Source: Bacteroidales bacterium
GTDB lineage: Bacteria > Bacteroidota > Bacteroidia > Bacteroidales > JAADGE01
Length of the DNA: 51,208 bases
Direction of reading: 5' to 3'
Assembly: GCA_021108035.1 (NCBI GenBank)
Contig: JAIORQ010000061.1
Span: 1-51,208, forward strand
The notes beneath the pieces are model-generated. The model saw nothing but the letters and a program-made list of their open reading frames with translations, was not told the origin of the DNA and made no database searches. Both the position numbers and the translations under genes were made by a program. How positions within the stretch are numbered: position 1 is the stretch's first letter; every line of letters begins with the position of its first letter. Of the stretch, positions 9,291 to 18,989 are shown one piece after another.

Positions 9291-9355
9291 ATTTAAAATT
9301 CCCGACAAAATCATTTTTTTTGAACAATAAAAAAATCTATATTATTAGAATACTA

Positions 9356-10156
9356 ATGATAAAAAAATTAAGCATATTCATTTCATTAATATCACTTGCA
9401 TTTTTTGCTTGTGAAGATGTTATTGAGATTGACTTAAACAGTGTTGAACCTCGCATTGTTATTGAGGCTAAACTTTTCAACCAACTTTATCCGGCAACAG
9501 TTTTAATAACAAAAACATCTGATTTTTTTGATACCGTTACTTACAATACAATTTCAGATGCTGAAGTATTTATTTCAGATAATTCAGGAAACAGCATAAG
9601 ATTATATGAAACAGATACATCAGGTATATATCAAGCAGATCTTTTCGGCGAAATTGGTAAGATTTATACCTTAAACGTTAAATCTGAAGGTGAAACTTAT
9701 ATTTCAACAGCGGAAATGAAACCCTCTTTAAAAATTGATTCTTTCAAAACCGTTTATCACGGAGATGAGATACCGTATTTTGAAGAAGGTTATGAATTAA
9801 ACTGCTATATAGGAGACTCTGTTAATGTTAATGAATATTGTATGTTAAATATTTATAAAAATTTTAAAAAAAGTTTTAATATCTATTTATATGACGATAC
9901 ATATACAGACGGATCAAGTTTTAAATATACATTTTTTATCGAAACTTTTCAAGCCGGAGATACAGCCATGATAGAGATGATGACTTGTGACAGAGGAGTT
10001 TATGATTATCTTTACACCTATGCAGAAATTGCAAGCGATTATTTTCAAGATTCCGGAACACCATATAATCCCACTTCCAATATCTCTAATGGTGCATTAG
10101 GATACTTTGGGGCGTTTTCTGTGAGTGGCGCTTTTATGATTATTGAGGAAGAGTGA
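9356..10156 (+). CDS. DUF4249 family lipoprotein
   Basis: Probable outer-membrane-associated lipoprotein of unknown function. From the ATG at 9356 the protein has 266 residues. It begins MIKKLSIFISLISLAFFACEDVIEID, a signal peptide with lipobox FFAC. An in-frame ATG at 9320 exists, but it would put a poor extension before the signal peptide. The body begins with a carboxypeptidase-regulatory-like beta domain (AEVFISDNSG, YTLNVKSEGETY), and the C-terminus has NGALGYFGAFSVS, typical of DUF4249. In Bacteroidota this family is often encoded next to a SusC/TonB-dependent receptor; none is seen here, so it is an orphan. Confidence 0.8.
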   Translation: MIKKLSIFISLISLAFFACEDVIEIDLNSVEPRIVIEAKLFNQLYPATVLITKTSDFFDTVTYNTISDAEVFISDNSGNSIRLYETDTSGIYQADLFGEIGKIYTLNVKSEGETYISTAEMKPSLKIDSFKTVYHGDEIPYFEEGYELNCYIGDSVNVNEYCMLNIYKNFKKSFNIYLYDDTYTDGSSFKYTFFIETFQAGDTAMIEMMTCDRGVYDYLYTYAEIASDYFQDSGTPYNPTSNISNGALGYFGAFSVSGAFMIIEEE

Positions 10157-10229
10157 TATCTATATTAAACAACATTGGTGTTGAAAAAATGAATTGAATA
10201 AACCTAATAAAATCAACAGTAAAAATTCA

Positions 10230-10454
10230 TTAGCCTGCATTATTCATAAAAATTTTAAAAAATCAGTTATATTGCAGATTATCAAATTTTTACGCATCTC
10301 TTTAATAAAAACTGATTTTTTAAAGTTTTTACCAAAGGTGCATTTTTTCTTTGCCGGACTTATCGTTGCAAACCTTTCGCAGTATTAATATACAGCTTCA
10401 AGGTTTGTCGCCTCAATTCCGACAAAGAAAAAACGCATGAATAATGCAGGTTAG
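10230..10454. mobile_element. MITE-like element A (10234-10450) with TTAG duplications
   Basis: The 217-bp element begins CCTGCATTATTCAT (10234) and ends ATGAATAATGCAGG (10450), a perfect 14-bp terminal inverted repeat. TTAG stands directly before (10230-10233) and directly after (10451-10454). Because TTAG is not self-complementary, this is a real direct duplication and not part of the palindrome. Inside is a hairpin (10348-10428) with outer stem tctttgccgga / tccgacaaaga, an inner stem aaacctt / aaggttt, and unpaired segments related to those in elements B and C. No transposase is encoded, so it would need an enzyme in trans. A 4-bp YTAR duplication is known for IS5-group insertions. Confidence 0.75.
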
Positions 10455-10470
10455 TAAAAGATATATTCAT

Positions 10471-11367
10471 TTAATTTTTAAATTTCTTTAGTGAAAGTGC
10501 GAGAACAAATATAAAAAATTCACCTGAAATAAACCAAAGACGTGATATAACAGAAATCGTTGTTGAAATTTCTAAAGGAATTCCACTCAATACCATAAAT
10601 GCAGTCATAATTCCTTCTCTTACGCCAATTCCTCCCGGAACAATAACAGCAAGCAAACCCAATGTAGCACTTAAAGGAAATATAAAGCCAATTTCCAAAG
10701 AAGTATCAGGATAAATTGATAATGAAAGAAAATAAAATGCTATTATCCATGCTGACCAATATAAAAATATATACGAAAGGATATTTATACTTTCTTTAAA
10801 AGAAATATGAGGAATCTCAAGTTCCTTTTTAAATACTTTTTTTACTAACCAAATAATTAAAATCCTTACTTTATCAAAAAAAATAAAGATTGTTATTCCG
10901 AAAAACAGAACTGACACACTTACAGAAAACACATCAAGGCCTCTGTACACAAACAAAGGAACTGCACTAATTAATAAGCCTGACCATATAAATAATAATT
11001 GTTCTTTTAAAGAGACAAAAGAAGCTGTTTTAACAGAGTATTCAGTACCGACAGCTTTAGCTGCCCTCCCTAATATCATCCAGACCTTTCCGGGAATATA
11101 TTTTGCAAAAATCACGAGACCATGCGAAACAACAGCCTTTTTTTTTGATATTAAAATTTTATGCTTTTTCAGTACGTTCCACCAACTTAATGCACTCATA
11201 AAAAAGCCTGTCCACAAAAAAAGAACAGATATACTTAAATATAAATAGTTTAATTTTATATTTTTTAAGTCAAAAAAATCATATTTATATAAAAAAACAA
11301 CCAGAAAAATCAGAGATAAATATAAAATTATATTAAAAAACAGTTTTTTATTCATAATACAAATCAA
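10471..11367 (-). CDS. Flippase-like integral membrane protein (lysylphosphatidylglycerol synthase TM/AglD-like)
   Basis: Multi-pass inner-membrane protein, 298 residues, with about seven or eight hydrophobic helices. Motifs of the UPF0104/LPG-synthase transmembrane family are visible: GLVIFAKYIPGKVW in the middle and VPGGIGVREG near the C-terminus. Members encoded next to polyprenyl glycosyltransferases are thought to help move lipid-linked sugars across the membrane, but most are uncharacterised. An alternative ATG four codons in (MNKKLFF) may be the true start. The gene closes a minus-strand run of GT2, GT-C-like and methyltransferase genes and starts a few bases after the preceding stop. 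Confidence 0.75.
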   Translation of the reverse strand: MICIMNKKLFFNIILYLSLIFLVVFLYKYDFFDLKNIKLNYLYLSISVLFLWTGFFMSALSWWNVLKKHKILISKKKAVVSHGLVIFAKYIPGKVWMILGRAAKAVGTEYSVKTASFVSLKEQLLFIWSGLLISAVPLFVYRGLDVFSVSVSVLFFGITIFIFFDKVRILIIWLVKKVFKKELEIPHISFKESINILSYIFLYWSAWIIAFYFLSLSIYPDTSLEIGFIFPLSATLGLLAVIVPGGIGVREGIMTAFMVLSGIPLEISTTISVISRLWFISGEFFIFVLALSLKKFKN

Positions 11368-11370
11368 AAG

Positions 11371-11985
11371 TTATTTTTTATCACATAATGCAATTAGCCA
11401 CGGGAAAACACTTTTATACTCAATTATGTTAAAACGAGATTGAATTAACATTTTAAAAGCTTTTTTACTCCAATGTTGGATATGCCCGGGAGTATTCCCG
11501 AAATCTTTTAAATATTTTAATCTCATCATATTCAAAAATCTCCAAATCGGCTCATTCGGCACAGAGAAAATGAATCTATCTGAATTCAGTTTATGAATCT
11601 CTGTTAACGCTTTAAGAGGTTCTTCAATATGTTCTAATACTTCTGATACAATCACATAATCAAACTTTTCTTGATAATATTCCTTTAGTTCATAAATTGA
11701 ACCTACTTCAAATTTTGTATCCGGACAAGTCTTACGAGCTTCTGAAATAATTTCATCATTAATATCAAGACCTGTATAATTAAAATTCGGAAATAGTTTT
11801 TTTATTTCGCATGCTAAAAGACCTTCTCCGCAACCAAGCTCCAATATTTTGACGTCTTTTTTATTTCTGTTAACAATATCATGTAGAAGGTTTGAAAAAA
11901 AGTTACTCATCAACTTCCTGTAAACAGGGTTTCCTGAATTATACTTATCAAATACATTTCCGGTAATTATTTCTTTTTCTCCCAT
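11371..11985 (-). CDS. Class I SAM-dependent methyltransferase
   Basis: The 204-residue protein has the SAM-binding motif ILELGCGEGLL (about 46-56), the acidic end of beta-2 in YTGLDIND, and motif IV-like VIVSEVLEHIEEP. It retains FSVPNEPIWRFLNMMR and FGNTPGHIQHWSKKAF, segments shared with the paralog at 15817-16416, so substrate choice is probably similar. The substrate is unknown; context suggests a glycan, lipid carrier or sugar. It overlaps the upstream GT2 gene by 19 bp, implying translational coupling. Confidence 0.85.
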   Translation of the reverse strand: MGEKEIITGNVFDKYNSGNPVYRKLMSNFFSNLLHDIVNRNKKDVKILELGCGEGLLACEIKKLFPNFNYTGLDINDEIISEARKTCPDTKFEVGSIYELKEYYQEKFDYVIVSEVLEHIEEPLKALTEIHKLNSDRFIFSVPNEPIWRFLNMMRLKYLKDFGNTPGHIQHWSKKAFKMLIQSRFNIIEYKSVFPWLIALCDKK

Positions 11986-12914
11986 TTATCTTCCTTTAAA
12001 AATTGTAATATTTTTTCTGATAATTTTCTGTTAGTTCCAATTAAATTTGCAACAATACCGATAAAAATTATTAAAAACCCGATATTCAAAAACGCAGTTG
12101 AAAAAATCAGTGATTGGATATGCCCTTCTCCTCCTACAGTAAAAAAATAATACAGGAATCTTGCAAATCCAATAATCCCGGGTAAAATCAACAATAATCC
12201 GAAAAAAGTAAAAAACCTCAGTGCTTCATAGTTTGAATATGCACGAATAATTGTTGTAAGTTGTGCAATAATAAAACTCGGTATGTTTTTAAATAATCTG
12301 GAACTTCTTAATTTTTTGTTAGTTTTAACAGGAACTGAAACTATCCTCTCTTTTAAATGACCTAATTGAATTAAATTTTCAATTGTATAAGAAAATTCTG
12401 TAAGAATATTAATTTTCATTGCACTTTCTCTTGAATATGCTCTGAAACCGCTTACTGCATCATTAATTTTTGTTCCGGATAAACGTCTGACAACTTTACT
12501 GCCGACTTTTTGTAATATTTTTTTATATGCAGAGAAATGTTTTACATTTTTAGTTTGCCTGTCACCAACAACAACATCAGCTTTTTCTTCAACAATTGGT
12601 TTTACAAGTTTCGGAATATCTCCGCCGTAATATTGATTATCTCCGTCAGTATTTACTATAATATCTGCACCAAGTTCAAGGCATTTATAAATCCCTGATT
12701 CAAAAGCTTTTGCTAAACCTTTATTTCGTTTAAAACTAATAATGTGATTTATTCCAAGCTCTTTTGCAATATCAACAGTTCTGTCTGTACTTCCGTCATT
12801 AATAATTAATGTTTCAATCTCATCAATTCCCTCAATCTCTTTCGGTAAATCAATATATGTAAGAGGCAGAGTTTTCTCTTCGTTATAACATGGTATTTGA
12901 ATTATAAGTTTCAT
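11967..12914 (-). CDS. GT2 glycosyltransferase with C-terminal membrane helices (polyprenyl-phosphate hexose synthase type)
   Basis: The 315-residue protein begins with the GT-A fold: IPCYNEEKTLP, LIINDGSTD and NTDGDNQYYGGDIPKL carry the nucleotide-sugar and metal-binding acidic residues. Two hydrophobic helices follow at about 230-290. This is the layout of dolichyl-phosphate-mannose synthase-like enzymes that load a sugar from a nucleotide donor onto polyprenyl phosphate on the cytoplasmic face. A GT-C-like protein directly upstream (stop and start adjacent) could use the product on the other side. Donor sugar cannot be told from sequence. Confidence 0.85.
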   Translation of the reverse strand: MKLIIQIPCYNEEKTLPLTYIDLPKEIEGIDEIETLIINDGSTDRTVDIAKELGINHIISFKRNKGLAKAFESGIYKCLELGADIIVNTDGDNQYYGGDIPKLVKPIVEEKADVVVGDRQTKNVKHFSAYKKILQKVGSKVVRRLSGTKINDAVSGFRAYSRESAMKINILTEFSYTIENLIQLGHLKERIVSVPVKTNKKLRSSRLFKNIPSFIIAQLTTIIRAYSNYEALRFFTFFGLLLILPGIIGFARFLYYFFTVGGEGHIQSLIFSTAFLNIGFLIIFIGIVANLIGTNRKLSEKILQFLKEDKWEKKK

Positions 12915-15731
12915 TTAATTTCCTTTTAATAGACAAACTTTATTAACAACAGAATTTGAATTTCTAAATGATATTTTCAATCTGTTTACCGGTTTACTGT
13001 ACCAATTATATTGAACACTTGGTCTGATTATATATTTTTCATTAAAGTCTTTATTATGAACATTAAAAGTAAATTTGCCGCAAGAAATACTGTCTGACAA
13101 TATCTCAACGGTGCATATATCTTTATTATCGTTCATATTTTTTATTTGTAATTCTATAAAATTACCGGACGATTTATCAAAATTGTTATTAAACTCAAAG
13201 TTAAAATTATTTTTTTCACTCTTATCTTTTTTTAATTCTTGAATAAATTCAGCATCTTTTATTTTATTATCATAATTTGCCCAAACGTAAGGCAATTCCT
13301 TTAGATCAAAAATTTCAACTGATATAGGGATATTATTTTGATAATACTTCTGATTATTTAGTTTAAAATTGTTTCTTTTCCAGATAAAATGTTTATCAAT
13401 TATTGTATAAGGTTTGTAATTTCTGTAAATAAATTCAGCAATTTTATAATATCTTACTGAATTTTCAATTTCATCAGTCTTATCCCACCATGTTTTCGGG
13501 TAAGATGAAAAAATAACAAAAGGAATATCACTTTGTAATAACTCTTTTATCATTTTTTCTTGTAAGTTATCATTGGTTACTGCTAAAAAATGAAGAAAAT
13601 ATACAGGAATATTATTTTGTGTCAGATAATACATCATCGGTTGATTAGAAAAATCAAAATATGTCTCATCTTTTTTCAAGTTATTTTTGAAAAATGAAAT
13701 AATATCAGCATTTTTATTGTATAAATCATTCTTTTTCACTCTTTTAATTAAAGTATCAGCATTTTCAATAATTTCAGGGTTTTCTATTCTGTTTTTTAAA
13801 GTTGAGATCACATCTGTTTGATTTTCAACTTGTTTTAATTTGAAAGCAAAAATTAAAAACACTAAAACTGTAATAAAAAATGATGTTTTAAGTATTTTAC
13901 TTTTAATATTAAACATGTAAACATAAAGCCCCGTCAACAAAAACAAAAGTGAAGACAATATTGAGTCTCCTCCTTCATAAAAACTATGTCTGGTTATACC
14001 TCTTTGAAAATTTAATAAGTAAAACAAAGCAATAGTAATAACAGAAATAAATACAAAAGGATTTTTCTTATAAAATGTTTTCACTTTTAGTATTAATAAG
14101 ACAGAAATTGACATAATAAAAAAAGGAGCAATAATATGATGAAATATAAATAATGAATTATAATTTCTTGCTATTTCCTGATACCCTCTTGCTTGCGGAC
14201 TTGACGAATAAAATTCTAATGCTGTTTTAATATTCTCAATTACATTAATATCCTTTATTAATGCTATTGTAAAAACTACAATTAAAATCGGGAGAAAAAC
14301 TATAACAGATGCAAAAAGAATTTTCTTAATAATTCCTTTTTCATATTTTAAAATTACTATTGTTGCTAAGCTTATCAAAAGAATAATCAAAGATGCTGAA
14401 CCGCTGTCAGGGCTCCATGAAACCTCTAATAATAGTACAAGAAAAAATAATATGAAATTTCTTAAGTTGATTTTTTTAAACAACTCATAGACTATTATCG
14501 GAACTAATAAGAACAAAGCCCCTTTAATACCCCAAGTAATTGTACTTATAAAAGGAAAAAATATAATTATTATTAATGCAACATATCTATTTGCAACTTT
14601 TGCTAAAAAAAAATAGAATATTAAACTTGTAAAAGCAACAAATAAAAAATGATAAGATGTATAACTGAAATCTGCCTGATAACCGTTTAAGAAAGTATAT
14701 AAATAGCCAAAAGAAAGATCTTGTACAAGATGTGTCGGCAGAAACTCTAAAACAGGAAATTTGCTGAAATGAAAGAAATTCATTATACTGTTAGAAATAT
14801 TTGCAGCTTCAAACATTTCATTCGGTTCTTTTCCAAATGCTGTATAATAAGAAAAAAATAAAACACTTATAACAAAAGTAGTAATATAAAATCTCTTTAC
14901 ATTTCTTATATTCTTATAAAATTTTATTTTTCGGTATTTCAAAAATAAATATATTGTTATTCCGAAAATCAAACCTGCAATTATTAAAAAGATTATTTCG
15001 GGTTTTATAATTTGAATTCCTCTTTGGTTAAATACCATGTAGATTTCTTGTGAGAAGAAAATAAAAAAAGGAACAGTAATCCAAAGTTTAAAAGTTTTAT
15101 ACAGAAAATTATAATCTAATTTTAAAACTTTTAAAGAAAAAAATAAGGTAATAAATAAATTTAAAGCGACAAAAACTAAAAGAAACTTCTTATCAGAAGT
15201 GTATCCTGTTTTATAAATTAGTAAAACAGCAATACTAATACTTATCATGCTTGACCATAAGAAGAAAAAAAGTTCGGAATAAACAAACAGATTGTAAAAA
15301 ATTAATTTTATTGCACTAATAAGAATTAATGAAAGAATAATTGAAGTGATGAAAAAAAATGAAAATTTAACATCTTGCCCGAAAATATAAAAAACAAGTA
15401 TAAAGCTACCAACTAACGAAATATAATTAATTAAAAGTAATTCAACTCTTATTGTTCTTTTTGTTTTATAAAAGAAATTATTTAAGAGCAATATTACAAT
15501 AAAAGAAAACAGACTAAAAAAGAATGCTTTATAAAATTGACTAATTCGTAAATTTACATCAACTTTATTCAAAGTTGAAATTCCGAGTACTCTGTCGTTA
15601 AAATTGAATAATTCATGATTGTAATTATCAAACCATAATAATATAAATACAGAAAATGCTGCAAACAGCGGAAAAAATATTGTTTTTATGTTAATTACGA
15701 GAATTTCAGATAGGTTTTCTGATTTAAACAT
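12915..15731 (-). CDS. Large multi-pass membrane protein, GT-C-like, unknown specificity
   Basis: The 938-residue protein has about 600 N-terminal residues made of many hydrophobic helices and a C-terminal domain of about 300 residues that looks soluble, with beta-rich stretches (FNFEFNNNF, IELQIKNMN, CGKFTFNVHNK). I recognise no specific family. The layout, with a membrane half and an extracytoplasmic half, and the immediately adjacent polyprenyl-type GT2 gene suggest a GT-C glycosyltransferase using polyprenyl-phosphate sugar, or an O-antigen-ligase-like enzyme. A clear DxD or ExD in the first loop is not obvious; FNFNDR near residue 40 is a weak candidate. Annotate as hypothetical. Confidence 0.6.
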   Translation of the reverse strand: MFKSENLSEILVINIKTIFFPLFAAFSVFILLWFDNYNHELFNFNDRVLGISTLNKVDVNLRISQFYKAFFFSLFSFIVILLLNNFFYKTKRTIRVELLLINYISLVGSFILVFYIFGQDVKFSFFFITSIILSLILISAIKLIFYNLFVYSELFFFLWSSMISISIAVLLIYKTGYTSDKKFLLVFVALNLFITLFFSLKVLKLDYNFLYKTFKLWITVPFFIFFSQEIYMVFNQRGIQIIKPEIIFLIIAGLIFGITIYLFLKYRKIKFYKNIRNVKRFYITTFVISVLFFSYYTAFGKEPNEMFEAANISNSIMNFFHFSKFPVLEFLPTHLVQDLSFGYLYTFLNGYQADFSYTSYHFLFVAFTSLIFYFFLAKVANRYVALIIIIFFPFISTITWGIKGALFLLVPIIVYELFKKINLRNFILFFLVLLLEVSWSPDSGSASLIILLISLATIVILKYEKGIIKKILFASVIVFLPILIVVFTIALIKDINVIENIKTALEFYSSSPQARGYQEIARNYNSLFIFHHIIAPFFIMSISVLLILKVKTFYKKNPFVFISVITIALFYLLNFQRGITRHSFYEGGDSILSSLLFLLTGLYVYMFNIKSKILKTSFFITVLVFLIFAFKLKQVENQTDVISTLKNRIENPEIIENADTLIKRVKKNDLYNKNADIISFFKNNLKKDETYFDFSNQPMMYYLTQNNIPVYFLHFLAVTNDNLQEKMIKELLQSDIPFVIFSSYPKTWWDKTDEIENSVRYYKIAEFIYRNYKPYTIIDKHFIWKRNNFKLNNQKYYQNNIPISVEIFDLKELPYVWANYDNKIKDAEFIQELKKDKSEKNNFNFEFNNNFDKSSGNFIELQIKNMNDNKDICTVEILSDSISCGKFTFNVHNKDFNEKYIIRPSVQYNWYSKPVNRLKISFRNSNSVVNKVCLLKGN

Positions 15732-15816
15732 TTTATTTTAATTATTTTAAGATTAAATATGTTTTTTAAAATTCTTTTTATTTATTTTTTTTAAAAAAAA
15801 TATTCATATAAAAATC

Positions 15817-16416
15817 TTAATGTTTCTTGCATAAAATGATAGTCCAAGGTAATGGAGAATTTACTTTTATTATTTCGAAATAATTTGATATCAGTTTAAC
15901 AAATTGCTTTTTAGACCAGTTGTTTAAATGTCCGGGAGTATTCCCGAAATTATTCCAATATTTAAATCTTACCATATTCATCAATCTCCATATAGGCTCA
16001 TTGGGTACACTTAATATTAAATATTCACCGGCAATTCTTTTTAATTCACTTAAAGCTTTATTCGGTTCTTCCAAATGCTCTAAAACTTCACAACAAACAA
16101 CTAAATCAAAAGATGAATCATCATGCGGAATTTGATATACAGAAGCAACATCAATTTTTGCATCAGGCAAATTTTTTCTTGCATCACTCACTTCATTTTC
16201 ATCAATATCAAACGCACACACCTCTTTTGGTTTATAATTTGATAATAAATGGGATGTTAAAAGCCCTTCACCACAACCTGCTTCTATATATTTTTCAATT
16301 TTTCCAATTTCTAAATATGTATTAGTAATTGTTTTAAAAAAATTATTTACCAAAACATTGCTGATAGGATTACCGGTTGAATATTTGGAATGTTTACTGT
16401 TTCTTTCCTTTGTCAT
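15817..16416 (-). CDS. Class I SAM-dependent methyltransferase (paralog of 11371-11985)
   Basis: The 199 residues include IEAGCGEGLLTSHL (SAM motif I), CAFDIDENEV and LVVCCEVLEHLEEP. The segments FSVPNEPIWRLMNMVRFKY and FGNTPGHLNNWSKKQF closely match the second methyltransferase in this cluster, and both begin with a similar GNPxxxxLxxNFF stretch. I infer a duplication of a methyltransferase within one glycan locus. It sits 16 nt after a GT39-like gene, probably in one operon with it. Confidence 0.85.
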   Translation of the reverse strand: MTKERNSKHSKYSTGNPISNVLVNNFFKTITNTYLEIGKIEKYIEAGCGEGLLTSHLLSNYKPKEVCAFDIDENEVSDARKNLPDAKIDVASVYQIPHDDSSFDLVVCCEVLEHLEEPNKALSELKRIAGEYLILSVPNEPIWRLMNMVRFKYWNNFGNTPGHLNNWSKKQFVKLISNYFEIIKVNSPLPWTIILCKKH

Positions 16417-16432
16417 ATTATTCTATTTTATG

Positions 16433-17929
16433 CTATTTTTCTTTTCTTATTAAATACAATTTTCCATATTTAGCAGAATCAATTAAATCATATTCATATT
16501 GACTTTCTATTAAATCTTTAAATTCATTTTGGCAAGTAAGTATATATTTATTTATAATAGGCTGATTAATTTGTTTTAATATTTTCACTTCAGTACTATC
16601 CTCATATCTATATTTCTTGATATAAAACTTCATCTGCCTTTGATGTTGTGTTGATAAGATAATTATATCTTTCAATTCTTGCCGGTTCTCTTTTACATGT
16701 TTTAGAAACCATCCTTCTCGTTCGGGATAATATGTAAAATCTTTATATGATTGATTTTTATCAAAAATTTTTTCATATTTATTGTAGTAAATAAACCCAA
16801 TAGAAACAATAAGTAAGATATTAATTGTAATAAAAATGATTTTTTTCCTATGGAGTTGAAATATGCTTAACTTATATATTTCATATAAACTAATTGAAAC
16901 ATTTAACCAAAAAAAAGCATAAATAGGAGCAATATACCATTCGTTTTTTGTAATTGAAGCTGAACTTCCCAACAGATATGCAAAAAATCCTATCAGACTG
17001 AATAATATTATTCTTCTGTTTTTATTATTTTTGCTGAATATTAACGGAATAATAGAAAACGGGATTAAATAAATAAGCTGATATAAACCATGCTCCTTTA
17101 AGTATTTTATATAAAAAGTGAATTCAGGATGCTTTGGTTCTCTCGGATAATCGACAAAAAGACCCAATTCCCATTGATAAACACCGGCTAAATAACCGGG
17201 ATCATATTTCTCTCTTATTAAATAATAACTTAAAATTACTATAATTGTTACGAACCATGTAAGATGAAATCTATAATCTAATAATAACTTCCTTCCGTTT
17301 TTTTGGGTCGGAGTATAAATTAATAATCCGATTAAGGGAGCTAAACCTGCGATACTTTTTGTATATACTGCAAATATTATTGCTAAACCTAAAAAAAATA
17401 AATATTTTACTCTCCCTTTTGTATATTCTTCAATAAGAATAATAAAAATCAGAATATAACTACTGACAAAAAACAATAGTAAAGTATCAGGATCTCCGGT
17501 TCTTGCAACATGATAATACATATATCCCGGAGTAATACCTATGATGATAATGGCAATTAAAGCCATCCAAGGATTTTTTAAATATTTCCAAAAGAAGAAA
17601 ATAAATAATAACATTGTAAGAATTGCAGCAATAATTGTCGGAAATCTTACTGAAAATTCATTGATCCCAAATATTTTATAACTTATTACTTTCGTCCATA
17701 AAGCTAAAGGTGGCTTTGCATCCTTATGTTCAGGAACTCCGTCGTGGTAAACAATAAAATAACTTGCACTATCCAACATTTCAATTGCATTATGAGCTCC
17801 GCTGCCTTCATCCCATATTTTAATCGGGGGTTTATCTATATTATAAACTACCTGAATAATTGCCAATATAAAAAATAATGATACTGAAGAAAATATAATA
17901 ATTTTAATTGGCTTTTGTTTAAGCTTCAT
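16433..17929 (-). CDS. GT39/ArnT-like polyprenyl-phosphate-dependent glycosyltransferase
   Basis: The 498-residue membrane protein has the first periplasmic loop typical of PMT/ArnT enzymes: IKIWDEGSGAHNAIEML (acidic pair D40/E41) followed by HKDAKPPLALWTKVI. About eleven to twelve hydrophobic helices and a C-terminal periplasmic segment of about 110 residues follow. Members take a sugar from polyprenyl phosphate and put it on a lipid, glycan or protein outside the cytoplasm. The neighbouring GT2 at 18020-18967 is the likely supplier of the lipid-linked donor. Confidence 0.82.
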   Translation of the reverse strand: MKLKQKPIKIIIFSSVSLFFILAIIQVVYNIDKPPIKIWDEGSGAHNAIEMLDSASYFIVYHDGVPEHKDAKPPLALWTKVISYKIFGINEFSVRFPTIIAAILTMLLFIFFFWKYLKNPWMALIAIIIIGITPGYMYYHVARTGDPDTLLLFFVSSYILIFIILIEEYTKGRVKYLFFLGLAIIFAVYTKSIAGLAPLIGLLIYTPTQKNGRKLLLDYRFHLTWFVTIIVILSYYLIREKYDPGYLAGVYQWELGLFVDYPREPKHPEFTFYIKYLKEHGLYQLIYLIPFSIIPLIFSKNNKNRRIILFSLIGFFAYLLGSSASITKNEWYIAPIYAFFWLNVSISLYEIYKLSIFQLHRKKIIFITINILLIVSIGFIYYNKYEKIFDKNQSYKDFTYYPEREGWFLKHVKENRQELKDIIILSTQHQRQMKFYIKKYRYEDSTEVKILKQINQPIINKYILTCQNEFKDLIESQYEYDLIDSAKYGKLYLIRKEK

Positions 17930-18019
17930 ATAACAAAAAATTTATTGCAAATAAACTATTTTAGCATATTCTTCTGCTTTTTGAAATTGTTAATTTTCAA
18001 TATTAAAAAGAAAATTTTA

Positions 18020-18967
18020 TTACCTTAATTTTTTATTGTAGTCCATGTCAAACCACATTGCAAAGAAAACAAACATAATACCCATAATTGATGCAAACAT
18101 CCATGCTAAAAAATTAATTTTCGGAATATTGTCAAAAACAACCCAAAAATAAATGAATCTTGCGGCTAAAGGCAAACTTGTTAATATAAGAAAAAACCCG
18201 GAAAAATAAAATAATATCAATGGGTGAGAATCTCTGATAATATATTTTTGTTTTAATCTGTAAAAAAACAATCTTAATAATAACCAAGAAATTGTAAAAA
18301 TTACTTTCTGTATTTTCATTTTTGATTGTTCTCCTACATTATAAACAGGAGGAGTAATTACATCAGTAACTCTGAAGTTATATATGTTTAATTTTACTAA
18401 CAAATCATTCGGTTGTCCGTAACGTTTATACATTTTATCCCAATCAATTGTATGAAGAGCTTCTTTATTAATAGCTGTATAACCGGATTGCGAATCAGCT
18501 ATGTGCCAGTATCCTGATGCAATTTTTGTAAAAAAAGATAACATTGAATTCCCAATATATCTTGCTCTGGGTATTTTTTGGTATGCCTCTCCTGAAAGCA
18601 ATCTGTTAGATTTAGTATAATCCGTTTTGTCTTCAGCAACAGGAGCTATTATTCTCGGTAATTCTATCGGATCCATTTGTCCGTCACCGGCCATTACTAC
18701 AGCAATGTCAATATCATTATCTCTGGACCACTTATAACCTGAAGCTATAGCTCCTCCAACGCCTTGATTTTTTTTATGTTCAATTAAAATAATTTTATTA
18801 TTCTTTTCAGAATATTTTTTTACAATATCAACCGTTTTATCGCTACTCAAATCATCTATTATTATAATCTTATCAATATAATCAGGCATAGTATCAATAA
18901 CCATGGCTATTTGAGATTCTTCATTGAAGCAAGGAACTACTACGCTTATTTTTTTTTCTTTAAACAT
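18020..18967 (-). CDS. GT2 glycosyltransferase, polyprenyl-phosphate sugar synthase type
   Basis: The 315 residues show a GT-A domain: VVPCFNEESQIA, IIIDDLSSD and AVVMAGDGQMDPIELP with the acidic metal-binding residues. Two C-terminal hydrophobic helices lie at about 245-270 and 283-305. The conserved CxNEE, DD and GDGQMDP pattern fits dolichol-phosphate mannosyltransferase-like enzymes. It is first in the minus-strand glycan block and has a good -7 box 14 nt before its ATG. A second GT2 with the same architecture lies at 11967-12914; the two appear to serve two lipid-linked sugar pathways. Confidence 0.86.
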   Translation of the reverse strand: MFKEKKISVVVPCFNEESQIAMVIDTMPDYIDKIIIIDDLSSDKTVDIVKKYSEKNNKIILIEHKKNQGVGGAIASGYKWSRDNDIDIAVVMAGDGQMDPIELPRIIAPVAEDKTDYTKSNRLLSGEAYQKIPRARYIGNSMLSFFTKIASGYWHIADSQSGYTAINKEALHTIDWDKMYKRYGQPNDLLVKLNIYNFRVTDVITPPVYNVGEQSKMKIQKVIFTISWLLLRLFFYRLKQKYIIRDSHPLILFYFSGFFLILTSLPLAARFIYFWVVFDNIPKINFLAWMFASIMGIMFVFFAMWFDMDYNKKLR

Positions 18968-18980
18968 AAATATTTTTTTT

Positions 18981-18989
18981 GCAAAAATA
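18981..18989 (-). promoter_or_regulatory. Candidate -7 promoter box for the glycan block
   Basis: On the minus strand TATTTTTGC is a full match to TAnnTTTG and lies 14 nt before the GT2 ATG at 18967. A TTG occurs about 23 nt upstream, near 19013. It is a plausible start of transcription for the block running down to 10471. Confidence 0.5.

Noticed and set aside
10194-10388. A 64-residue plus-strand frame downstream of the DUF4249 gene
   Set aside because: It crosses the left end of element A and runs through its hairpins; composition and position give no sign of coding.
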